Positions 8,978 to 16,540 of a DNA stretch of 64,000 bases are shown piece after piece (position 1 is the first letter of the stretch; each line of letters opens with the position of its first letter). Where the stretch lies: NCBI RefSeq assembly GCF_002113125.1, contig NZ_NEJP01000009.1, positions 124,001 through 188,000 on the forward strand, written 5' to 3'. The notes under the pieces are model-generated. The model was not told the origin of the DNA and did no database searches. It saw only the letters and a program-made list of their open reading frames with translations. The translations under genes were made by a program, and so were the position numbers. The stretch comes from Pseudomonas sp. B20(2017) (GTDB lineage Bacteria > Pseudomonadota > Gammaproteobacteria > Pseudomonadales > Pseudomonadaceae).

Positions 8978-9144
8978 GATTTTGCCAATCCGGATTTCAG
9001 CGGGTGTTGTAGGTAAAGGCGTCTGGTCGATTGAGTAAACAAGGCGGGCTCACCATCCGCCAGCTACCGGGCTACAAAAGCAGACGTCATCACCTGCGTT
9101 CAGCCCGGAATTGCCCGGCATCGGTGGACCGGCATCGACTTTTA

Positions 9145-9177
9145 CAGTTTGGCCTCAACCTTCACGAGGCCAAACTG
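9145..9177 (+). promoter_or_regulatory. Perfect hairpin covering the ribosome site of the second barrel gene
   Basis: CAGTTTGGCCTC (9145-9156), loop AACCTTCAC, GAGGCCAAACTG (9166-9177). The right arm ends one base before the ATG at 9179 and contains the only Shine-Dalgarno-like sequence, GAGG at 9166-9169. In mRNA the 12-bp stem would hide the ribosome site; in DNA it could be a dimeric operator. Confidence 0.7.
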
Positions 9178-9178
9178 A

Positions 9179-10645
9179 ATGCCCATTCAATGCAAATACA
9201 AGCTCCAACACCTTGTCCTGGCGGTTGCTCTAGGAGTCGCTTGCGTGGAATTTTCTCTGGCAGAGCAGTCGGAGCCCGACGCGCCCGTCATGGACGAAGT
9301 GAAACCCAAGCCTGCGCGCAAGAAGAAAGAGAAACCTGCTCCGCCCAGCCTCGCTAAAGAGCCACTGCTTGAAGAAAGAATCGCTCCGACGCCAGAAACG
9401 TTTCCGGTCAGTACTGAGATTCCAGCGGCACCCCTTCCTGCACCCGATGACACTCTCTCTGAGAAAATCGCCACGACAGAGAGTGGCAGCGCGCTCGAAG
9501 AAAGCCTTGAAAAACCAGCGCCCTTAACGGAACCCGTTCTCGCCGAAACGCCCGCAGCCAAACAAACTCAAGTGGTAGACCAGTCACCGTCAACGGATTC
9601 CCCCCCACCTCCGGGCAACGCAGCCGTTGCAGCCCTGCTCGCTGCCGACGAAACCACAGCCGCCCTCGCCTACGATCAACTGGCCGGCGGCAGCAACGCC
9701 AACCTCGCCAAAGCCACCTTGAGCAGCGTCACACCGGTCAGCGCCAGCCTGCTGTCGGCCATGCACCAACTCGACAACCTGCATGACACCCAACCAAACG
9801 CACCCCGCCATGCAGCCGGAAACGCCGAGAACGGCAGGGTCTGGCTGCAGGCCCTCGGCCACAGCGGGAAACTGGATCGTGATGTGGAGCCCATGCAGCA
9901 TTCCACCAAAGGGTTGCTACTCGGTGCGGACTGGCGCCTCGATGAAACATGGCACCTGGGCTTGATGGGCGGCACCTCCGACACGCGCATCGACAGCAAA
10001 GAACTGGACGGCGACCTCGACAGTTGGCACCTCGGCGCCTACGCCTTGCGCCAGACCGGCCCGCTGTCACTTCGGCTCGGCGCAACCTGGAGCCGTCACG
10101 AAGGCAGCACCCGTCGCGAAGTCGCGTTCGGCCGCTTCCACGACCGACTCAAGGGCAACTACCAAGCCAGCACCCAGCAAGCGTTCATCGAGTCGGGATA
10201 CAACCTGGGTCGGGCCAACGTCAGCATCGAGCCATTTACCAGCCTCGGCTATCAACGCTACCAGCGCGACGGCTACACCGAAAAAGGCGGGGCGGCTGCG
10301 CTCAAGGTGGATGATCAATCCCAAGGCAACTTCAACACCACCGTCGGCCTGCGCATGGCGAAAGTCAGCACGCTGGATAACGGCATGCGCCTCACGCCAC
10401 GATTCAGCGCGGGATGGAAACACGTTTACGGCGAGACCTACACCAGCACCCGGCAACGTCTCGTCACCGGCGGCCGTGACTACACCGTTTATGGCGCAGA
10501 GCTGGATCGTAACAGCCTGACGCTCGACACCGGCCTTGATCTGGCCATCTCGGCCAATCACACACTCGGTGTTGGCTTGGCGGGTGAGATCGGTACCGAC
10601 AGCCGAAACCATGGTGTATCGGCGCAGTGGCGAATGGCGTTCTGA
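9179..10645 (+). CDS. Autotransporter barrel paralogue with a Pro/Lys-rich N-terminal region instead of a passenger
   Basis: 488 residues. The region from about residue 140 to the end is closely similar to the C-terminal third of the upstream autotransporter, including QLAGGSNANL before the barrel, GLLLGADWRLDETW, SLGYQRYQRDGYTEKGGAAA and the terminal phenylalanine (QWRMAF). A signal-like hydrophobic start (LVLAVALGVACVEFSLA) precedes about 110 residues rich in Pro, Lys, Glu and Thr (KPKPARKKKEKPAPP), resembling a TonB-type periplasm-spanning linker. No beta-helix passenger is present. It therefore looks like a tandem duplicate whose passenger was replaced. A function beyond an outer-membrane barrel cannot be assigned. 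Start chosen at 9179, behind the hairpin described separately. Confidence 0.85.
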   Translation: MPIQCKYKLQHLVLAVALGVACVEFSLAEQSEPDAPVMDEVKPKPARKKKEKPAPPSLAKEPLLEERIAPTPETFPVSTEIPAAPLPAPDDTLSEKIATTESGSALEESLEKPAPLTEPVLAETPAAKQTQVVDQSPSTDSPPPPGNAAVAALLAADETTAALAYDQLAGGSNANLAKATLSSVTPVSASLLSAMHQLDNLHDTQPNAPRHAAGNAENGRVWLQALGHSGKLDRDVEPMQHSTKGLLLGADWRLDETWHLGLMGGTSDTRIDSKELDGDLDSWHLGAYALRQTGPLSLRLGATWSRHEGSTRREVAFGRFHDRLKGNYQASTQQAFIESGYNLGRANVSIEPFTSLGYQRYQRDGYTEKGGAAALKVDDQSQGNFNTTVGLRMAKVSTLDNGMRLTPRFSAGWKHVYGETYTSTRQRLVTGGRDYTVYGAELDRNSLTLDTGLDLAISANHTLGVGLAGEIGTDSRNHGVSAQWRMAF

Positions 10646-10690
10646 GTTCTGATCGGGCGCTGCTGCACGTTGCGGCAGCGCCTGAAAGGC

Positions 10691-10717
10691 AAAAAAAAGG
10701 GGAGCACATGCCCCCCC
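10691..10717 (-). terminator. Rho-independent terminator of the pyruvate carboxylase operon
   Basis: Read on the minus strand: GGGG, GCATGTGCT, CCCC followed by eight T residues. It lies 33 bases beyond the pycB stop codon, facing the convergent autotransporter-like gene. Confidence 0.75.
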
Positions 10718-10749
10718 GAGGTTTAAAGCGTTGTATCGAGGCCGTTATC

Positions 10750-12558
10750 TCAGCCTTCGATCTCGATCAGGATTTCGCCCGGGTTCACCCGGTCGCCCTT
10801 GGCAACGTGGATAGCGGTTACCTTGCCGGCAATCGCGGCCTGGACTTCGGTCTCCATCTTCATCGCTTCGGTGATCAGCACGGCCTGACCCGCCTTGACG
10901 GTGTCGCCTTCCTTGACCAGCACATCGACGATGTTGCCCGGCATGGTGGTGCTGACGTGGCCCGGTGCAGAGGCTTGCTTGCGCTTGCTGCTGCCGCCGC
11001 CGACGAATTCGTTGAGCGGTTCGAACACCACTTCTTCCGGCATGCCATCGATGGACAGGTAGAAATGACGCTTGCCTTCAGCCTTGACGCCGACACCGGT
11101 GATGTCCACGCGGTAGGTTTCGCCGTGGACGTCGATGACGAACTCGGTCGGTACGCCTTCGCCGCCGGCCGAAGCCACCTTGCCCGCTTCCGGGATCGGC
11201 AGCAGCACTTCCGGAGTGAGGGTGCCGGCGGCACGCTCTTCGAGGAACTTGCGGCCGATGTCCGGGAACATGGCGAAGGTCAGCACGTCTTCTTCGGACT
11301 TGGCCAGTGCGCCGATATCGGCACGCAGTTTGGTCATTTCCGGCTTGAGCAGATCGGCCGGACGTACGTCGATCACCTCTTCGCTGCCGATGGCCTGACG
11401 GCGCAATTTCTCGTTCACCACACCCGGAGCTTTGCCGTAGCCGCCTTGCAGGTAGAGCTTCACCTCGTTGGTGATGGTCTTGTAGCGCTCGCCGGCCAGC
11501 ACGTTGAAGAACGCCTGAGTGCCGACGATCTGTGAAGTCGGGGTCACCAGCGGCGGGAAGCCGAGGTCTTCACGCACGCGCGGAATCTCTGCCAGCACTT
11601 CGCCCATGCGGTTCAGAGCGCCCTGCTCTTTCAACTGGTTGGCCAGGTTGGAAATCATCCCGCCCGGCACCTGGTTGACTTGAACACGGGTATCGACGGC
11701 GGTGAACTCGCTTTCGAACTGGTGGTACTTCTTGCGCACGGCGTAGAAGTACAGGCCGATCTCTTGCAGCAGCTCCAGGTTCAGGCCGGTATCGAACTCG
11801 GTGCCCTTGAGCGCAGCGACCATCGATTCGGTGCCAGGGTGACTGGTGCCCGAAGCGAAGCTGGAGATCGCGGTGTCGATATGATCGGCGCCGTTTTCGA
11901 TCGCCTTGAGCTGACACATCGCCGCCAGACCGGCGGTGTCGTGCGAGTGAATGAACACTGGCAGCGACTGTTCGGCCTTCAGTGCACGCACCAGTTCACC
12001 GGTCGCGTACGGGGTCAGCAGTCCGGCCATGTCCTTGATCGCCACCGAGTCGCAACCCATGGCTTCCATTTGCTTGGCCTGGGCGACAAACGCGTCGATG
12101 GTGTGCACCGGGCTGGTGGTGTAGGCGATGGTGCCCTGGGCGTGTTTGCCGGCAGCCTTCACCGCTTCGATGGCCACGCGCAGGTTACGCACGTCGTTCA
12201 TCGCGTCGAAGATGCGGAACACGTCGATGCCGTTGACCGCGGCCTTGGCAACGAACGCCTTGACCACGTCATCGCTGTAGTGACGGTAGCCCAGCAGGTT
12301 CTGCCCGCGCAGGAGCATTTGCAGACGGGTGTTGGGCAGCGCAGCACGCAGTTGGCGCAGACGCTCCCACGGGTCCTCCTTCAGGAAACGCACGCAGGCG
12401 TCGAAGGTCGCGCCGCCCCAGCACTCCAGCGACCAGTAACCGACCTTGTCGAGCTTGTCGCAGATCGGCAGCATGTCTTCGGTGCGCATGCGGGTGGCGA
12501 GCAGCGATTGGTGAGCGTCGCGCAGGATGGTGTCGGTTACAAAAATCTTTTTAGTCAT
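10750..12558 (-). CDS. pycB: Pyruvate carboxylase subunit B (carboxyltransferase plus biotin carrier)
   Basis: 602 residues. The N-terminal half is a carboxyltransferase of the HMGL-like family, starting KIFVTDTILRDAHQSLLATR, with the metal-site HSHDTAG motif. After a conserved PYC_OADA domain, the C-terminus is a biotinyl domain with the EAMKMETE biotinylation motif (Lys near residue 566). Together with PycA it makes oxaloacetate from pyruvate, bicarbonate and ATP, refilling the TCA cycle. The similar oxaloacetate decarboxylase alpha subunit is ruled out mainly by context: there are no beta/gamma membrane subunits and pycA is next to it. The start is the ATG behind GAGGAATAGAACA, 11 bases after pycA. 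Confidence 0.95.
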   Translation of the reverse strand: MTKKIFVTDTILRDAHQSLLATRMRTEDMLPICDKLDKVGYWSLECWGGATFDACVRFLKEDPWERLRQLRAALPNTRLQMLLRGQNLLGYRHYSDDVVKAFVAKAAVNGIDVFRIFDAMNDVRNLRVAIEAVKAAGKHAQGTIAYTTSPVHTIDAFVAQAKQMEAMGCDSVAIKDMAGLLTPYATGELVRALKAEQSLPVFIHSHDTAGLAAMCQLKAIENGADHIDTAISSFASGTSHPGTESMVAALKGTEFDTGLNLELLQEIGLYFYAVRKKYHQFESEFTAVDTRVQVNQVPGGMISNLANQLKEQGALNRMGEVLAEIPRVREDLGFPPLVTPTSQIVGTQAFFNVLAGERYKTITNEVKLYLQGGYGKAPGVVNEKLRRQAIGSEEVIDVRPADLLKPEMTKLRADIGALAKSEEDVLTFAMFPDIGRKFLEERAAGTLTPEVLLPIPEAGKVASAGGEGVPTEFVIDVHGETYRVDITGVGVKAEGKRHFYLSIDGMPEEVVFEPLNEFVGGGSSKRKQASAPGHVSTTMPGNIVDVLVKEGDTVKAGQAVLITEAMKMETEVQAAIAGKVTAIHVAKGDRVNPGEILIEIEG

Positions 12559-12569
12559 TGTTCTATTCC

Positions 12570-13985
<1,416 letters not shown>

Positions 13986-14121
13986 TTGGAGGTTCCCTTG
14001 AGCCGGTGGCACCACGACCTGCTAGACCAGGTCGGCACGTGACCAAATGTTTCAATCTGGTCTCGGCTCCACATTAGCGCTGACAAGGGATTAACAAAAA
14101 TGAATAAAAATTGGGTCAGGC

Positions 14122-14137
14122 ATAAGTAAAGACTTAT
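14122..14137. promoter_or_regulatory. Palindrome in the pycA/pycR divergent promoter
   Basis: ATAAGT (14122-14127), AAAG, ACTTAT (14132-14137): a perfect 6+6 inverted repeat 38 bases before the regulator start codon, in an AT-rich segment. Size and placement fit a LysR-type recognition site, so it is a candidate PycR operator. Confidence 0.5.
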
Positions 14138-14174
14138 AGTCAACGAATCAGCCCGCGCCCAGAGTCGGTAGAAA

Positions 14175-15137
14175 ATGCGTAAATCCTTGATGCGTATGAC
14201 ATTGCGTCAATTGCAGATCTTCAACGAAGTGTGTGATTTACGTTCCTACAGCCGCGCAGCCGAGGAAATGTCGCTCACGCAACCGGCCGTCAGCCTACAG
14301 ATTCGTCAGCTCGAAGAGCTGATCGGGCAGCCACTATTCGATTACGTGGGCAAAAAACTCTACATGACCGAAGCGGCCGAAGCACTTCAGCGCGCCAGCC
14401 GGGATATTTTCGGCCGCCTGGAAAACCTCGATATGCAGCTGTCGGACATGCAGGGCTCACTTCAGGGCCAACTGAAGCTTGCAGTGGAATCGAGCGCCAA
14501 ATACTTCGTGCCGCACCTGTTCGCGGCGTTCAAGCGCCAGCATCCGGAAGTGAACTTGCAACTGACGGTGGTCAACCGTGGCCAGGTGATCCGCCGCCTC
14601 TCCGACAACCGCGACGATCTGGTGATCATGTCGATGGTGCCGCAAGACATGGGCCTGGAGTTCCTGCCATTCCTCAACAATCCGATCGTCGCCGCGGCAC
14701 GCCCGGATCATCCGCTGGCTCACATGGGCCCGCTGCGCTTGCAGGACCTCGAGCCGTACACCTTGCTGATCCGCGAACCCGGTTCGGGCACCCGACTGGC
14801 CTGCGAGGAGTATTTCAAGGAGAAGCGCGTGCACTTCACCCAGACCCAGGAAGTGGCGTCGGCCGAGGCCCAGCGTGAATGCGTGGTGGCGGGTCTGGGC
14901 CTGGCGCTGTTGACGCGCCACGCCCTGAACCTGGAGCTGGCGACCGGTGGCCTGGTGGAGCTGCCGGTCGAAGAGTTGCCGCTGTTTCGCAGCTGGTGCC
15001 TGGTGCAAGCCAAAGCCAAGCGGCTGTCACCGGTGGCGCACGCCTTCCTGGCGTTTATCCGCAGCGAACGGGTGCAGATCAGCGCGCTGGTTGAGCGCTT
15101 CGACGGGAAGCTGCCGGTGCTGCCTGCCAGTGATTGA
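14175..15137 (+). CDS. pycR: LysR-type regulator divergent from the pyruvate carboxylase genes
   Basis: 320 residues. N-terminal winged helix (LRQLQIFNEVCDLRSYSRAAEEMSLTQPAVSLQIRQLEELIG, in the first 60 residues) followed by a periplasmic-binding-like effector domain from about residue 95. It is divergent from pycA, the same arrangement as P. aeruginosa pycR, whose product affects pyruvate carboxylase and lipid metabolism; the symbol rests on this synteny. Internal ATG codons at 14190 and 14196 are possible starts, the latter giving the family-typical MTLRQLQIF; none has a strong ribosome site, so the start is uncertain by seven residues. Confidence 0.85.
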   Translation: MRKSLMRMTLRQLQIFNEVCDLRSYSRAAEEMSLTQPAVSLQIRQLEELIGQPLFDYVGKKLYMTEAAEALQRASRDIFGRLENLDMQLSDMQGSLQGQLKLAVESSAKYFVPHLFAAFKRQHPEVNLQLTVVNRGQVIRRLSDNRDDLVIMSMVPQDMGLEFLPFLNNPIVAAARPDHPLAHMGPLRLQDLEPYTLLIREPGSGTRLACEEYFKEKRVHFTQTQEVASAEAQRECVVAGLGLALLTRHALNLELATGGLVELPVEELPLFRSWCLVQAKAKRLSPVAHAFLAFIRSERVQISALVERFDGKLPVLPASD

Positions 15138-15285
15138 TGTCCTCGGGAAAATCGCCGATTTCGGCCTGAAGCTGGCGGAGTTCGAAGCGATCTTCGATAG
15201 CGCGGCGAAACTCCATGCGGCGCTGGTCTTCCTGCTGACGACGGGTTTTCGCGGCGCTGTTGCGTTCTTCGTAAGGCTGAGCCAT
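15079..15285 (-). CDS. Small conserved charged protein (PA3496-like)
   Basis: 68 residues, very rich in Arg, Glu and Gln: MAQPYEERNSAAKTRRQQED, then RRMEFRRAIEDRFELRQLQ and DFPEDI. The central RR-x-IED-x-x-E-x-R-x-L segment resembles a family of about 60-residue Pseudomonas proteins annotated by similarity to PA3496 as putative envelope-integrity proteins; I assign it from memory of that pattern. The start is supported by GGGAGA eight bases upstream. It is convergent with pycR and overlaps its last 59 bases. No signal peptide or membrane segment; function unknown. Confidence 0.6.
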   Translation of the reverse strand: MAQPYEERNSAAKTRRQQEDQRRMEFRRAIEDRFELRQLQAEIGDFPEDINHWQAAPAASRRSAQPAR

Positions 15286-15404
15286 TTCGAGTCTCCCAAG
15301 GCGATTACGGGAGTTTCACGATAGGCGCGAGGGATGACGGTTTGGCTGCGGGGGGATGACAGTACGATGAACTTGCAAATGGCGATGGCGTTTTTAAAGC
15401 CGCC

Positions 15405-15496
15405 ATCGCGAGCAAGCTCGCTCCCACATTTGATTTCGATATGACACAGAATTTGTGACGTAAAAGATCCCCTGTGGGAGCGAGCTTGCTCGCGAT
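15405..15496. repeat. REP palindrome doublet (REPIN)
   Basis: ATCGCGAGCAAGCTCGCTCC plus CACA at 15405-15429 and its inverse TGTGGGAGCGAGCTTGCTCG plus CGAT at 15473-15496 face each other across 43 bases. This is the familiar extragenic palindrome of fluorescent pseudomonads, placed between a small gene and a regulator gene. Such pairs are mobilised by RAYT transposases encoded elsewhere. Confidence 0.9.
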
Positions 15497-15523
15497 CAAG
15501 GTCGGAACGACCTTGCGATGACA

Positions 15524-16390
15524 TCAGTCATCCAGCGCTTTCACCGATTTTGGCGACAGCCGCAGACTGCGCAGGCTGCGCTTGACGCTCTTGAGGTGGT
15601 TGACCAGGCTCGGCCCGCGCGCCATGGCCACGCCCATCGCCAGCACGTCGATCACCACCAGGTGAGCGATGCGCGAGGTCAGCGGGGTGTAGATTTCGGT
15701 GTCTTCGTGCACGTCGATCGCCAGGTTGACGGTCGACAGCTCGGCCAGCGGTGTCTGGCTCGGGCACAGGGTAATCAGCGACGCACCGCTCTCGCGAACG
15801 AGGTTGGCGGTGATCAGCAAGTCTTTGGAACGGCCGGATTGCGAAATGCAGATCGCCACGTCGGTCGGCTTCAGCGTAACCGCCGACATCGCCTGCATGT
15901 GCGGGTCGGAATACGCCGCGGCCGTCAGCAGCAGACGGAAGAACTTGTGCTGCGCATCCGCCGCCACCGCGCCCGACGCACCAAAACCGTAGAACTCTAC
16001 GCGCTGGGCCTGGGACATCAGCGTCACCGCCCGTTGCAGCTCCAGAGGATCGAGCTTCTCGCGAACCTCCATCAGCGTGTGCAACGTGGTGTCGAAGATT
16101 TTAAGGCTGTAGTCAGCGACGGAGTCGTCTTCATGGATCGCGAACTGACCGAAGCTGGCGCCGGCCGCGAGGCTTTGCGCGAGCTTGAGTTTCAGATCCT
16201 GGAAACCGGAACAACCGATGGCCCGGCAGAAGCGCACGATGGTCGGCTCGCTGATGCCGACGCTGTGGGCCAGGTCGGCCATGGAACTGTGCATCACTGC
16301 CGCAGGGTCAAGCAGCACGTGGTCGGCGACCTTGAGCTCCGACTTGCGTAACAGGTGACGTGACTGGGCGATGTGTTGCAGCAGATTCAA
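15524..16390 (-). CDS. RpiR/HexR-family transcriptional regulator (HTH_6 plus SIS domain)
   Basis: 288 residues. N-terminal RpiR helix-turn-helix (ADLAHSVGISEPTIVRFCRAIG, residues about 35-58), then a sugar-isomerase (SIS) domain with EFYGFGASGAVAADAQHKFFR and the ISQSGRSKDLL phosphosugar-binding loop. HexR of this family senses 2-keto-3-deoxy-6-phosphogluconate and controls glucose catabolism. This copy lies beside uvrD/pyc and not beside zwf, so it is best called a HexR paralogue. A perfect palindrome of HexR type lies 62 bases upstream (separate entry), suggesting autoregulation. Confidence 0.9.
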   Translation of the reverse strand: MNLLQHIAQSRHLLRKSELKVADHVLLDPAAVMHSSMADLAHSVGISEPTIVRFCRAIGCSGFQDLKLKLAQSLAAGASFGQFAIHEDDSVADYSLKIFDTTLHTLMEVREKLDPLELQRAVTLMSQAQRVEFYGFGASGAVAADAQHKFFRLLLTAAAYSDPHMQAMSAVTLKPTDVAICISQSGRSKDLLITANLVRESGASLITLCPSQTPLAELSTVNLAIDVHEDTEIYTPLTSRIAHLVVIDVLAMGVAMARGPSLVNHLKSVKRSLRSLRLSPKSVKALDD

Positions 16391-16451
16391 GGGGCTGGAC
16401 TCTTGTTATGGAAAGATGAGTTATGGCCAGATGCCGGGGATGTAGCAAGCT

Positions 16452-16466
16452 TGTAGTTATACTACA
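16452..16466. promoter_or_regulatory. HexR-type operator upstream of the RpiR-family gene
   Basis: TGTAGTTATACTACA is a perfect inverted repeat (TGTAGT, TAT, ACTACA) and fits the HexR-type consensus TGTARTWWWAYTACA at every position. It lies 62 bases before the regulator start codon, in the only intergenic space of that promoter. Confidence 0.65.
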
Positions 16467-16540
16467 TGAATCGGCTTTTTGCCTGCTCAATGCGTAACTC
16501 GATCCCCCTGTAACAGGCGACATGCACCTTATGTAGCCCT

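Noticed and set aside
10750..12558. Oxaloacetate decarboxylase alpha subunit as identity of pycB
   Set aside because: No membrane beta or gamma subunit genes are near, and a biotin carboxylase subunit is directly upstream.
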